From Streptosporangium amethystogenes (lineage in GTDB: Bacteria; Actinomycetota; Actinomycetes; Streptosporangiales; Streptosporangiaceae): a stretch of DNA of 64,000 nt. The stretch covers positions 108,857 to 172,856 of the forward strand of contig NZ_JOEQ01000023.1 of NCBI RefSeq assembly GCF_000721075.1. Reading direction: 5' to 3'. A model generated the notes under the pieces. It saw nothing but the letters and a program-made list of their open reading frames with translations. It had not been told where the DNA came from and made no database searches. Positions 35,067 through 44,252 of this stretch are shown piece after piece; position 1 is the first letter of the stretch, and every line of letters begins with the position of its first letter. The position numbers were made by a program, and so were the translations under genes.

Positions 35067-35604
35067 GTGTCACCGTCCCGCTGTAGGCGCCCACCTCGGC
35101 CGTGATGGGGACGTTGACGATCAGGCTGGGGTTCCAGGTGGCCGTGCTGCCGCCGGTGCCCCCGGCATGGCTGAAGGCCGTCACGGCGGTATCCTTCGTA
35201 CCGGTCAGCGCGACGGCGTCGCCCGCCGTGAGCTGACCGGGAGCGAAGGTGCCGCCACCGCTGGTGGCGGTCGCCGGGCCGGACCAGTACTGCACCGCGG
35301 CGAAGGGAACGGTCAGGTCGTCGACGGTGAAGTCCGTGGCGAACACCGACGCGGTCCAGGCCGAGGTGACCCCGCCACGGGTGTCGGAGACCGACACCGG
35401 GCCGATCTGCCCGGTGACCGAGCCGGCGGGCGCGGCGGAGCCGATGTTGATCGGACCGGCCGTCGCGGTGATGTCCAGGCTTCCCGGTGTCACGCTGAAC
35501 GTGACGATGGTGTCGGCGCTGGGGACCGCCACCGCCGGTGCCGCCAGGATGAACAGCAGGGCGCCCGCCCCGGCCGAGGTGAGTGCGGCGAATCTCTTAC
35601 GCAA
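35053..35604 (-). CDS. WxL-like secreted surface protein
   Basis: A 183-residue protein with a signal peptide (LRKRFAALTSAGAGALLFILAAPAVA). The mature beta-rich part contains IGPVSVSDTRGGVTSAWTASV and ends ATWNPSLIVNVPITAEVGAYSGTVTHQVA, the closing pattern of WxL-like domains, though with W-T-A in place of the strict WxL. The TTG at 35604 is preferred because GGAAGGA lies seven bases upstream. It precedes the DUF916-like gene and overlaps it, giving the pair WxL plus WIP. In Firmicutes such pairs form peptidoglycan- or polymer-bound surface complexes. Confidence 0.75.
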   Translation of the reverse strand: MRKRFAALTSAGAGALLFILAAPAVAVPSADTIVTFSVTPGSLDITATAGPINIGSAAPAGSVTGQIGPVSVSDTRGGVTSAWTASVFATDFTVDDLTVPFAAVQYWSGPATATSGGGTFAPGQLTAGDAVALTGTKDTAVTAFSHAGGTGGSTATWNPSLIVNVPITAEVGAYSGTVTHQVA

Positions 35605-35952
35605 GGTCTCTTCCTTCCGAATGACGGAGTCTTCGGGGGGATGAGCAAGTAATGGATCTTCCACACCCGCTGCGATCACCTTAAGAGATCAGCAACTACG
35701 CAGCGCGACCGAAACGGTAAAAAGGCGGCCCACAGATAACCCGGCAACCACCAAAGTGCCAGACGAGCCCCATGACGCCCCAGAGTGAGCACATCGCCCT
35801 CCAATGGGCCGATCGGTAGTGGAGGCGAACACCTGAGGCGCAAATTTCAGAAATTATTGAACACTAAATCCCTCTCTTAAGGCATGTTTCCGCAAGCCTT
35901 TAACACAGATAAGAAAGCTAGTGACAAATGATTGTGAAAACAGCGAGTTCCC
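35605..35952. other. AT-rich intergenic region
   Basis: A 348-base stretch without a credible gene. It is notably AT-rich from about 35840 to 35950 compared with its surroundings. It should hold the promoter of the leftward WxL/WIP operon. No clear operator was seen. Confidence 0.4.
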
Positions 35953-36933
35953 TCAGCGTTTCACCGGGCCGGTCGAGGCCCTGACCACCAGCTCGGGCTC
36001 GAACAGCAGCTCGTCGGCCGGGACCAGCGCCTTGTCGATCTGGGCAGCGAGGAGATCGACGACCGCGCGCCCCATCGCGTCGATCGGCTGGCGCAGCGTC
36101 GTCAGCGGCGGGTCCGTGCAGTTCATCAGCGCGGAGTCGTCATAGCCGATCACCGAGACGTCACCGGGCACGGAGAGTCCCGCCCTGCGGGCCGCCCTGA
36201 TCGCACCCAGAGCCATCACGTCGCTGGCGCAGATGACGCCGGTCACGCCCTTGCGGATCAGCCGCGCGGTCGCCGCGTGCCCACCTTCCAGGGAGAACAT
36301 GGTGTGCTCCACGAACTCCGGATCGAGCCCCGCCGCGTCCAGCTTGCGCCGCGAGGGCACGTGATCGGGGGGGCCGAGCACCATGCCGATCCGCTCGTGG
36401 CCCAGCGACCGCAGATGGCCCAGCGCCATCTCGGCGGCGGCCACGTCGTCGCAGGAGACCTGCGGGAAGGCGAGATGCGCGACCGCGGCGTTCACCAGCA
36501 CGGTCGGCAGGCGCCGCTCCCGCAGCAACTCGTAGTGCTCGTGTGAGGCGTCCGCCTGGGCGAACAGGCCCCCGGCGAACACCACCCCCGACACCTGCTG
36601 CTGGAGCAGCAGATCGACGTACTCCGCCTCGGAGACGCCGCCCAGCGTGCGGGTGCACAACACGGAGGTGAACCCCTGCTGAGCCAGCGCCCCGCCGACC
36701 ACCTCGGCGAAAGCGGGAAAGATGGGATTCTGCAGCTCGGGGAGGACGAGCCCGACCAGCCTCGCCCTGTCCCCCCGCAACTGGGTCGGCCGCTCGTAGC
36801 CGAGCACGTCGAGCGCGGTGAGAACGGCCTCGCGGGTCGCCTCGGACACCCCGGGCTTCCCGTTGAGCACGCGGCTGACCGTCGCCTCGCTCATCCCGAC
36901 CTTCTTGGCCACTTCTGCAAGCCGTCGCGTCAT
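35953..36933 (-). CDS. LacI family transcriptional regulator
   Basis: A 326-residue regulator: helix-turn-helix and hinge (LAEVAKKVGMSEATVSRVLNGKPGVSEATREAVLTALDVLGYERP) followed by a periplasmic-binding-type sugar domain (LVGLVLPELQNPIFPAFAEVVGGAL; GVICASDVMALGAIRAARRAGLSVPGDVSVIGYDDSALMNCTDPPLTTLRQP). The ATG at 36933 (MTRRLAEV) is preferred over one nine codons upstream. Just upstream, GCGTAAA and TTTACGTC form a loose inverted repeat (36967-36990) that could be its own operator. No sugar genes are adjacent, so its targets are elsewhere. Confidence 0.9.
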   Translation of the reverse strand: MTRRLAEVAKKVGMSEATVSRVLNGKPGVSEATREAVLTALDVLGYERPTQLRGDRARLVGLVLPELQNPIFPAFAEVVGGALAQQGFTSVLCTRTLGGVSEAEYVDLLLQQQVSGVVFAGGLFAQADASHEHYELLRERRLPTVLVNAAVAHLAFPQVSCDDVAAAEMALGHLRSLGHERIGMVLGPPDHVPSRRKLDAAGLDPEFVEHTMFSLEGGHAATARLIRKGVTGVICASDVMALGAIRAARRAGLSVPGDVSVIGYDDSALMNCTDPPLTTLRQPIDAMGRAVVDLLAAQIDKALVPADELLFEPELVVRASTGPVKR

Positions 36934-37019
36934 GATGAAACTATAAGGCAAGGGAAGCAATTATTTGCGTAAACTTGCGAAATTTACGTCAAAAGTCAAG
37001 GGGCCGACAACCGTCCCGT

Positions 37020-38657
37020 TCAGCTCTCGGTGATCCGGCCGACGTCGACGTGAATGCGCCGGGTGGTGTGCACCGCGTCCAGCATCCGGCGATCATGGGT
37101 GACCAGCAGCAGCGTACCGGGATAGGAGGCGAGTGCGGACTCCAGCTGTTCGATCGCGGCCAGATCCAGGTGGTTGGTCGGCTCGTCGAGCACGAGCAGG
37201 TTCACCCCGCGCGCCTGGAGCAGCGCCAGCGCGGCCCTGGTCCGCTCCCCCGGTGACAGGGTGGCGGCCGGGCGCGGCACATGAGCGGCGCGCAGCCCGA
37301 ACTTGGCCAGTAGTGTACGGACCTCGGCGGGGACCATGTCGGGCACGGCGGCTCCGAAGGCGTCCACCAGGGGCTCGTCACCGAGGAACAGCCCGCGCGC
37401 CTGGTCCACCTCGCCGACGACCACGCCGGGACCGAGTGAGGCGGCTCCCTCCTGGAGCGGGATCCGGCCCAGAAGCGCGGCGAGCAGCGTGGACTTGCCC
37501 GAGCCGTTGGCACCGGTGACCGCCACCCGGTCGGCCCAGCCGATCTGCAGGTTCACCGGACCGAGAGTGAACGCGCCGCGCCGGGCCACCGCCCCGCGCA
37601 GCGTCGCGACGACGGCTCCGGAGCGGGGGGCGACCGCGATCTCCATCCGGAGCTCCCACTCCTTGCGGGGCTCCTCGACCTCCTCCAGCCGCTCGATCAT
37701 CCGCTCGGTCTGACGGGCCTTCGCGGCCTGCTTCTCGGTCGTCTCGGTACGGAAGTTGCGGCCGACCTTGTCATTGTCCGGTGCCTTGCGCCGCGCGTTC
37801 TTGACGCCCTTCTCCATCCAGGCACGCTGGACCCCGGCGCGCTGCTTGAGGCCGGCGACGGTGCCGGCGTACTCCTCGTACTCGTCGCGGGCGTGCCGGC
37901 GGGCGACCTCACGCTCGGCGAGGTACGCCTCGTAACCACCGCCGTGCAGGCGGATCAACTGCTGGACGAGGTCGAGTTCGACGACCCGGTTCACGGTCCT
38001 GGCCAGGAACTCGCGGTCGTGGCTGACCAGGACGGTTCCGGCGCGCAGACCGGTGACGAACCGTTCGAGCCGCTCCAGCCCCTCCAGGTCGAGATCGTTG
38101 GTGGGCTCGTCCAGCAGGAAGACGTCGTAGCGGCTGAGCAGCAGGGAGGCCATGCCCGCCCGCGCCGCCTGCCCCCCGGAGAGCGCCGTCATCGGCCGGT
38201 CGAGCTCCACGGCGAGGCCGAGTTCGGCGACCACCTCCCCCGCGCGGTCCTCCAGGTCGGCACCGCCCAGGGCGAGCCAGCGCTCCAGACCCGCGGCGTA
38301 CTCGTCGTCGGCACCCGGACGGCCCTCGACCAGCCCCTGGGTCGCGGTGTCCAGAGCGCGCTGCGCGGCGGCCACCCCGGTGCGGCGGGCCAGGAAGTCC
38401 GCGACCGTCTCGTCCGCCCGGCGCTCGCGCTCCTGCGGCAGGTAGCCGACCGACGCCGAGGGCGGGCTGAGCCGTACGGAGCCGTGCTCGGGGGGCAGCA
38501 GCCCGGCGAGGATCCGCATCAGGGTGGACTTCCCCGCGCCGTTCACCCCGACCAGGCCGACGACATCGCCCGGGGCGACCACCAGGTCGAGCCCGGTGAA
38601 AAGCGCTCGGTCGCCGTGTCCGGCGGCCAGGTCCTTGGCGACGATGGTGGCACTCAT
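37020..38657 (-). CDS. ABC-F family ATPase
   Basis: A 545-residue soluble protein with two ABC domains. The first has Walker A GVNGAGKS (about 37-44), signature LSGGQAARAGMASLL and LDEPTNDLDL; the second has GANGSGKS, a modified signature LSPGERTRAALALL and LDEPTNHLDL. A basic linker of about 75 residues (KQRAGVQRAWMEKGVKNARRK onward) separates them. No membrane domain exists, so it acts on the ribosome. It resembles the actinobacterial subgroup that includes antibiotic-protection factors, but a translation-factor role is equally possible. It is monocistronic with no drug-biosynthesis genes nearby. Confidence 0.9.
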   Translation of the reverse strand: MSATIVAKDLAAGHGDRALFTGLDLVVAPGDVVGLVGVNGAGKSTLMRILAGLLPPEHGSVRLSPPSASVGYLPQERERRADETVADFLARRTGVAAAQRALDTATQGLVEGRPGADDEYAAGLERWLALGGADLEDRAGEVVAELGLAVELDRPMTALSGGQAARAGMASLLLSRYDVFLLDEPTNDLDLEGLERLERFVTGLRAGTVLVSHDREFLARTVNRVVELDLVQQLIRLHGGGYEAYLAEREVARRHARDEYEEYAGTVAGLKQRAGVQRAWMEKGVKNARRKAPDNDKVGRNFRTETTEKQAAKARQTERMIERLEEVEEPRKEWELRMEIAVAPRSGAVVATLRGAVARRGAFTLGPVNLQIGWADRVAVTGANGSGKSTLLAALLGRIPLQEGAASLGPGVVVGEVDQARGLFLGDEPLVDAFGAAVPDMVPAEVRTLLAKFGLRAAHVPRPAATLSPGERTRAALALLQARGVNLLVLDEPTNHLDLAAIEQLESALASYPGTLLLVTHDRRMLDAVHTTRRIHVDVGRITES

Positions 38658-38983
38658 GCGTAAACGTTATCCGTCCTCGGCGACCACCACGCCACGCCCG
38701 GTATGTCTGGTTCGAGGGCGAGCCGTCCCAGACGGGCGCCGCACGCCCCCCACCCCTTATTCCCGACAAATCGGACATATCTCCTTTTCTGGAAAAAACT
38801 TTTCTGGGGGTGGCGATCGGCTATTGACCTGCCCATTCCTTCAGAGAAACGTTACCTTACGGAGACTTAAAGCTATTTTTTTTGGGACTTTGAGCAACAT
38901 CGCTTACTTCTGGGCCGTCTTATAGGGAGGAGGCGGTCACTCCCGACCGTCTCTGCCAACGGGGAGAAAAGGAAATAATCTTG
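38658..38983. other. AT-rich promoter region
   Basis: A 326-base gap between the divergent ABC-F and secreted-protein genes. From about 38760 the sequence turns AT-rich, with TTGACC at 38824 and GTTACCTTA about 17-20 bases later as a candidate rightward promoter, then a long T-run at 38875-38882. No gene is seen. Confidence 0.4.
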
Positions 38984-39718
38984 ATGAAACGAATCGCCAT
39001 CGGCCTGCTGTCCGCAGCCGTAAGCGGCTCGCTGCTCATGTCCGCCGGAACGGCCTCCGCGGAGCGAGTCGCCCTCAGTGTGCACATCGACAGCATCAAC
39101 CCCAATCCGGTCGTCGTGCAGGGTGACGACGACACGAGGGTCACCATCGAGGTCCGCACCACCGAGGCCGAGCGCGTCGAACTGCGTCTCAAGCCGGTCT
39201 CCGACCAGCTTCGCACCCAGGACGCGCGCGAGCCCCGGATCCTCCACCAGGGCGACCTGTGGCGTTTCACGACCAGCTTCGACGAGTCCGACTTCGAGGG
39301 CCGCTGGGTCGCGATCGCCGACGCGTACGACAAGAACGGCAAGAAGGTCACCGACGAGGTCAGCTTCTCCGTCAAGCACGAGCAGAAGGAGAAGGCCGAG
39401 ACCCGCGTCTACCGGTTCTCCGCCAGTCCCGAATCCGTCCGCAAGGGCCGCTGGGTCTACTTCACCGGTCGTCTCCAGGTCAACGACCGCCGCTGGAGGG
39501 ACGTGCGGGGCGAGGAGGTGGAGATCTACTTCCGCAAGCGCGGCTCCAGTGCGTGGAAGTACGTGACCTCCGCCGACACCGGCTGGAAGGGCACGTTCCG
39601 CGCCAAGGCCCGCGCCACCAAGAGCGGTGAGTACCGTGCGATCTTCGACGGAACCGACGACCTCTCCGAGAGCAGGAGCCGGTCCGACTGGGTGCGCGTG
39701 TACAGCTACCACCGGTAG
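38984..39718 (+). CDS. Secreted protein with two beta-sandwich-like domains
   Basis: A 244-residue protein with a signal peptide (residues 1-26, cleavage after ASA). The mature part is a pair of Ig/bacterial-surface-like beta domains: about 28-125 (VHIDSINPNPVVVQGDDDTRVTIEVRTTEAE) and 135-240 (YRFSASPESVRKGRWVYFTGRLQV; VEIYFRKRGSSAWKYVTSADTGWKGTF; SGEYRAIFDGTDD). The second type recurs in actinobacterial exported proteins of unknown function. AAGGA precedes the ATG at 38984. It is probably secreted free, since no anchor is present. Confidence 0.75.
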   Translation: MKRIAIGLLSAAVSGSLLMSAGTASAERVALSVHIDSINPNPVVVQGDDDTRVTIEVRTTEAERVELRLKPVSDQLRTQDAREPRILHQGDLWRFTTSFDESDFEGRWVAIADAYDKNGKKVTDEVSFSVKHEQKEKAETRVYRFSASPESVRKGRWVYFTGRLQVNDRRWRDVRGEEVEIYFRKRGSSAWKYVTSADTGWKGTFRAKARATKSGEYRAIFDGTDDLSESRSRSDWVRVYSYHR

Positions 39719-39739
39719 TCCCGCCTGACGGCGGTCGAA

Positions 39740-39769
39740 GCGGAGGCCCGGGGCGACCCGGGCCTCCGC
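39740..39769 (+). terminator. Strong hairpin after secreted-protein gene
   Basis: Thirteen perfect GC-rich base pairs (39740-39752 with 39757-39769) with a 4-base loop, 22 bases after the stop codon. Confidence 0.65.
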
Positions 39770-39882
39770 CGTCGTCTCCCGACGGTGATGGCCCGGTCCG
39801 TGGTCTGTGAGTGGCGTCACCGGTTGATCCCCCACCTCCTGGGCAGGTGAGCGGGCACGACGACCGGAGGGAAGCCGCGACG

Positions 39883-41034
39883 ATGACGACCGGTGATTTC
39901 TACGACTACTCCGAACTGCTGGAGAAGCACGAGAAGGAGATCCTGCTCCGGGTGCGGGAGTTCATGGCGAACAAGATCGCACCCATTGCGAACGAGGCGT
40001 GGACCAACGCGCACTTCCCCCACCAGGTGATTCCCGATTTCGCCGAACTCGATATCGCGGGCCTGCCCTATCGGGGTGCGCGGAGCCTGCTGACCGGGTT
40101 CGTGGTGCTGGAGATGAATCGGGTGGACCCGTCCATGGGCACTTTCTTCGGCGTCCACAACGGCCTGGCGATGGGCAGCATCGACCGGCTGGGCTCGGAC
40201 GAGCAGCGGGAACGGTGGCTGCCGCCGATGGCGGCGATGGAGAAGATCGGAGCGTTCGCGCTGACGGAGCCCGAGGGCGGTTCCGACGTCGCGGCGGGGC
40301 TACGCACGACGGCCAGGCGCGAGGGCGACGTGTGGGTGCTCAACGGCGCCAAGCGCTGGATCGGCAACGCGACCTTCGCCGACCTGATCGTGGTCTGGGC
40401 AAAGGACGAGGCCGACGGCCAGGTCAAGGGATTCGTGGTGGAGAAGGGCACGCCCGGCTTCGCCGCGACGAAGATCGAGAACAAGATAGCCCTGCGGACC
40501 GTGCAGAACGCCGATATCGCGCTCACCAACTGCCTGGTGCCGGAGATCAACCGGCTGGAGAAGGCGAACGGCTTCCGCGACACCGCCACGATCCTGCGGC
40601 AGACCCGGGGAGGCGTGGCCTGGCAGGCGGTGGGCTGCATGATGGGCGCCTACGAGCTCGCACTGGAGTACGCCAAGACGCGTGAGCAGTTCGGGCGGCC
40701 GATCGCGGGGTTCCAACTCGTACAGGACCTGCTCGTGCGGATGCTGGGCAACGTCACCTGCTCGCTGGGCATGGTGGTGCGGCTGGCACAACTTCAGGAC
40801 GCGGGCGTCTACAAGGACGAGCACTCGGCCATGGCCAAGGCGTTCTGCACGGCACGGATGCGCGAGGCCGTGGGGTGGGCGCGGGAGATCCTGGGCGGCA
40901 ACGGCATCGTCCTCGACTACGACGTCGGCCGGTTCGTGGCCGACTCCGAGGCGATCTACTCGTACGAGGGGACACGTGAGATCAACAGCCTGATCGTGGG
41001 GCGGGCGATCACCGGTATCGGCGCCTTCGTCTGA
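39883..41034 (+). CDS. Acyl-CoA dehydrogenase (glutaryl-CoA dehydrogenase-like)
   Basis: A 383-residue FAD enzyme. It has FALTEPEGGSDVAAGL (FAD/substrate loop), WVLNGAKRWIGNATFADLIVVWAK, the QTRGGVAWQAVGCMMGAYELALEYAKTREQFGRPI helix and the C-terminal YSYEGTREINSLIVGRAITGIGAF with the catalytic-base glutamate placed as in glutaryl-CoA and short-chain enzymes. The ATG at 39883 with GGAGGGA upstream is preferred over a frame extension of 24 codons. It stands alone. The ITGIGAF ending favours the glutaryl-CoA-like group, but substrate is not certain. Confidence 0.9.
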   Translation: MTTGDFYDYSELLEKHEKEILLRVREFMANKIAPIANEAWTNAHFPHQVIPDFAELDIAGLPYRGARSLLTGFVVLEMNRVDPSMGTFFGVHNGLAMGSIDRLGSDEQRERWLPPMAAMEKIGAFALTEPEGGSDVAAGLRTTARREGDVWVLNGAKRWIGNATFADLIVVWAKDEADGQVKGFVVEKGTPGFAATKIENKIALRTVQNADIALTNCLVPEINRLEKANGFRDTATILRQTRGGVAWQAVGCMMGAYELALEYAKTREQFGRPIAGFQLVQDLLVRMLGNVTCSLGMVVRLAQLQDAGVYKDEHSAMAKAFCTARMREAVGWAREILGGNGIVLDYDVGRFVADSEAIYSYEGTREINSLIVGRAITGIGAFV

Positions 41035-41189
41035 GCCGCGGGCGCCGTCAGGGTCCGTCCGGACGCGGGTGTCCCGCAGAGGTGTCCGGCCCGGTAGAGG
41101 CGCCGACCGGCGGCCACGACCGTGCCGGGACCGTGGAACGGCTCCGGCCCACGGTCCCGGCAGGTGATGTGAACCTGTGCCGGTCCCGG

Positions 41190-42230
41190 TCAGCGGTCGC
41201 GGCGGGTGACGAGACGGGCGAGTGCGGCCAGCTCGGCGGCGGGCCGGGGCAGCGCGCCCGCGGACCCCAGGTGACGCAGGGCCCGCGCGAGCAGCTCATC
41301 GGCCTCCCGCTGGGTCCAGGCTCGCCCCCCCGCGGTCTCGACGAGCTCGGCCGCGCGGACCAGGTCGGCGTCGGAGAGCGGCCGCTCCCGGTGGTAGAGA
41401 CCGGCCAGCTCATGTCCGGCGGGGGTGCCCGAGGTCAGGGCGGCGACGACCGGGATGGACTTCTTCCGGCTGCGCAGATCCGAGTGGGCCGGCTTGCCTG
41501 TCACCTCGGGATCTCCCCAGATGCCCAGCAGGTCGTCGACGAGCTGGAACGCCAGCCCCAGGTCCCTGCCGAAGGCGGTGAGGTGCTCGACCTGTTCCGG
41601 GCCGCCGCCCCCGAACAGGGCGCCGAGCCCGCAGGCGCACCCCAGCAGGGCGCCGGTCTTGCCGGCCGCCATGCCCAGGCACTCGGCCGGCCCGACATCG
41701 TGACGTCCCTCGAACGCGACGTCCGCGCTCTGGCCCTCAAGCAGTTCCTGGACCGCGGTGCCGAAGACCCGGGTCGCCTCGGCGGTGATCGCGTGCCCGC
41801 CGGTCGCAAGCACGCCGAAGGCCAGCGTCAGCAGCGCGTCACCGGCCAGGATCGCCGGGCTGACCCCGAAGACGGCCCAGGCCGTGGGACGGTGGCGGCG
41901 GGTCCGGTCACCGTCCATCACGTCGTCGTGCAGCAGAGAGAAGTCGTGCACCAGCTCGACCGCCGCCGCCGGTCGAAGCGCCAGGGCCGCGGCACCCCCG
42001 ACGGCCTCGGCCGACAGCAGGGCCAGCGCGGGACGGAGCGCCTTGCCGCCGCCTGCCGTGGACGGTCGGCCCCGCTCGTCCCACCAGCCGAAGTGATAAC
42101 CGGCGATGCGCCTCATCGGGGCCGACAGCGTGTCGATCGCCGGACGCAGGGTCGCCTCGACCGTGTTCCGGCTCCAGGTCAGCACCTCGTCCGCGGACCG
42201 CCCGTCCGTCCTCATCTCAGTGGTCGTCAT
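41190..42230 (-). CDS. Polyprenyl diphosphate synthase, probable encapsulin cargo
   Basis: A 346-residue trans-prenyltransferase. It has GGKALRPALALLSAEAVGG, the first aspartate-rich motif LLHDDVMDGDRTRRHRPT (DDxxD), KTGALLGCACGLGALFGG, and the second motif FQLVDDLLGIWGD. It condenses isopentenyl diphosphate with an allylic diphosphate; product length is not determined. GAGGAAGAG precedes the ATG. It lies 113 bases downstream of the encapsulin gene on the same strand. Family 2B encapsulins are repeatedly found beside such synthases, which serve as cargo. Unlike some cargos it has no long disordered extension, only about 12 polar N-terminal residues. Confidence 0.9.
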   Translation of the reverse strand: MTTTEMRTDGRSADEVLTWSRNTVEATLRPAIDTLSAPMRRIAGYHFGWWDERGRPSTAGGGKALRPALALLSAEAVGGAAALALRPAAAVELVHDFSLLHDDVMDGDRTRRHRPTAWAVFGVSPAILAGDALLTLAFGVLATGGHAITAEATRVFGTAVQELLEGQSADVAFEGRHDVGPAECLGMAAGKTGALLGCACGLGALFGGGGPEQVEHLTAFGRDLGLAFQLVDDLLGIWGDPEVTGKPAHSDLRSRKKSIPVVAALTSGTPAGHELAGLYHRERPLSDADLVRAAELVETAGGRAWTQREADELLARALRHLGSAGALPRPAAELAALARLVTRRDR

Positions 42231-42343
42231 GCCTGCTCTTCCTCGCTCGGCCGTTCCAAGAAGCGATGCGGCCAGAACGGCCGAGGTGCCGGGCCCGGGC
42301 GGGCCCGCGGGAAACGCGTCCGTCGGGATCGGAGATCCCAGCC

Positions 42344-43729
42344 TCAGTGGCCGATCTCGACGTCTTCCAGGATGCCGAGCGCGTCGGGCACCAGAACGGC
42401 CGCGGAGTAGTAGGCGCTGACCAGGTAGGAGATGATCGCCTTCTCGCTGATGCCCATGAACCGGACCGACAGGCTGGGCTGGTACTCGTCGGGGATGCCG
42501 GTCTGGTGCAGGCCGATGACGCCCTGGTTGTCCTCGCCGACGCGCATGGCCAGGATCGACGTGGTGCGGGTGCCGGTGATGGGGATCTTGCTGCAGGAGA
42601 AGATGGGAACGCCACGCCAGGCGGGCACCCCGCTACCGCCGACGTCGACGCCCTGCGGGTAGAGCCCGCGCGCGTTGCACTCGCGGCCGAAGGCGGCGAT
42701 GGCATGCGGGTGTGCCAGGAAGAAGCTCGTGCTCCGGCGGCGGCTGAGCAGCTCGTCGAGGTCGTCGGGGGTGGGCGGCCCGCTGCGGGTGTGAATCCGC
42801 TGCTTGAGGTCGGCGTTGTGCAGCAGCCCGAACTCACGGTTGTTGATCAGCTCGTGCTCCTGCCGCTCGCGCAGCACCTCGATCGTCAGCCGGAGCTGCT
42901 GCTCGACCTGGTCCATCGGGTCGTTGTAGAGGTCGGCCACCCGGCTGTGCACCCGCAGGACCGTCTGCGCGACGCTCAGCTGGTACTCGCGCGGGCTGAG
43001 CTCGTAGTCGACGAACGTGCCCGGCAGGTCGGCCTCTCCCGCATGCCCGGCGGCCACCTCGACGGCGGCCTCGCCGTACTTGTTCTGCGGCCCGCTGGTG
43101 GCGGTCTCCCGCCGCCGCAGGTGGGCCTGGAGCTCCTCGGAGCGCTCGGCCAGCTCCAGGAACGCGTGCCGGGGCAGGACCATCGCCGTGCCGCTGGTGA
43201 CCGCCCTCGCGGTGAACGGCCACTCGCCGTCCGCGCCGACCAGCGTCTCGTCGCCGAAGTGGTCGCCCGCGGCCAGCACCGTCAGCACGATCTCGTCGCC
43301 GTACGGCCCGGTGCCGACCTTGTTGACCTTGCCATGTGCGATGATCACCACCTCGTCGGCCGGCTGCCCCGACTCCGCGAGCACGTCGCCCGCCCGGAAC
43401 TCCCGCTGGACGAACCGGCCCGCCAGCGCGTCGAGGGTGTCGGAGTCGTCGAACCCGCGCAGCAGGGGCAGCTCGCACAGCTCGGCGGGGATGACCGCCA
43501 CCTGCGACCCGGAATTGGTGAAGCTCACCCGCCCGTCGCCGATCGTGTAGGTCAGCCTCCGGTTGACACGGTAGGTGCCGCCCGACACCTGCGTCCAGGG
43601 AAGCATCCGCAGCAGCCACCGCGAGGTGATCTCCTGCATCTGGGGAGTCGACTTGGTCGTCGTCGCCAGGTTACGCGCGGCGTCCGTACTCAGACTCAGC
43701 TGCGACCGGCCAGCCTCGAACTCCGTCAC
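42344..43729 (-). CDS. Family 2B encapsulin shell protein with cyclic-nucleotide-binding-like domain
   Basis: A 461-residue HK97-fold shell protein. The N-terminal arm ([35 protein letters not shown]) and the C-terminal part ([115 protein letters not shown]) match family 2 encapsulins. A cNMP-binding-like insert (about 95-215; [38 protein letters not shown]) defines subtype 2B. The GTG at 43729 (VTEFEAGRS) gives the family's usual length; upstream frame is non-conserved. The protein should form an icosahedral compartment around the adjacent prenyl synthase. Confidence 0.9.
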   Translation of the reverse strand: MTEFEAGRSQLSLSTDAARNLATTTKSTPQMQEITSRWLLRMLPWTQVSGGTYRVNRRLTYTIGDGRVSFTNSGSQVAVIPAELCELPLLRGFDDSDTLDALAGRFVQREFRAGDVLAESGQPADEVVIIAHGKVNKVGTGPYGDEIVLTVLAAGDHFGDETLVGADGEWPFTARAVTSGTAMVLPRHAFLELAERSEELQAHLRRRETATSGPQNKYGEAAVEVAAGHAGEADLPGTFVDYELSPREYQLSVAQTVLRVHSRVADLYNDPMDQVEQQLRLTIEVLRERQEHELINNREFGLLHNADLKQRIHTRSGPPTPDDLDELLSRRRSTSFFLAHPHAIAAFGRECNARGLYPQGVDVGGSGVPAWRGVPIFSCSKIPITGTRTTSILAMRVGEDNQGVIGLHQTGIPDEYQPSLSVRFMGISEKAIISYLVSAYYSAAVLVPDALGILEDVEIGH

Positions 43730-44164
43730 AACACACACCACCGATCCGTGCTCGTACCAACAGGGGAAGCGAAGACATGAATCAACCAGGAGGAAACGTC
43801 GGTCAACCGCGACAGAAACGGCAGAGCACCGACCTCCCGATGCGCGGATCCGAATTCGACCCGCCATCATGGACGCCCCAATTTTGGGTTGCCCTTAAAT
43901 ATATTGTCAAGCATTGAATACGATCGAGCCAACAATAAACAAAGACTCCATCGTCAAATGCCCGAAAAATATTAAATGTCTTATTCTCGACACCCCGGCT
44001 CGCACCGGAGTCCCGACAGGTCGCGGATCCGCCTCGATTCCCCTCTGCTGTCAGGCCTGCTGATATTTCTCATCTCAGGCATGCATCCGTCATTTACCGA
44101 CAGAACAGGGAAAACATCAAGAAGCGCTCCCGATCGACAGGGCCTGCGGCATGGGAGTCACCTT
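43730..44164. other. Intergenic region, AT-rich part
   Basis: No convincing gene. The section 43880-43985 is strongly AT-rich and probably contains the promoter for the leftward encapsulin operon. A possible rightward 83-codon frame (43976-44227) runs into a terminator hairpin and has no ribosome site. Confidence 0.4.
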
Positions 44165-44214
44165 CATCCTTTAGCGCCCTCGCAGCAGGGCAGCTGCGAG
44201 GGCGCTAAAGGATG
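44165..44214. terminator. 22-base perfect inverted repeat
   Basis: The arms 44165-44186 and 44193-44214 are perfect reverse complements around a 6-base loop, starting CATCCTTTAGCG. A T-run (ATTTTTCCC) follows on the right. It lies 39 bases downstream of the glycosyltransferase stop and probably terminates that operon and anything coming from the left. Confidence 0.7.
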
Positions 44215-44252
44215 GATTTTTCCCTAAATTCAGCAGAAGCCAGCAGATCAGG

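Noticed and set aside
37020..38657. Antibiotic resistance label for the ABC-F protein
   Set aside because: ABC-F proteins include both resistance and housekeeping factors; sequence alone and the lack of drug-biosynthesis neighbours do not support a resistance claim.
43976..44227. 83-codon rightward frame before the inverted repeat
   Set aside because: No ribosome site, no similarity, and it ends beyond a terminator hairpin.
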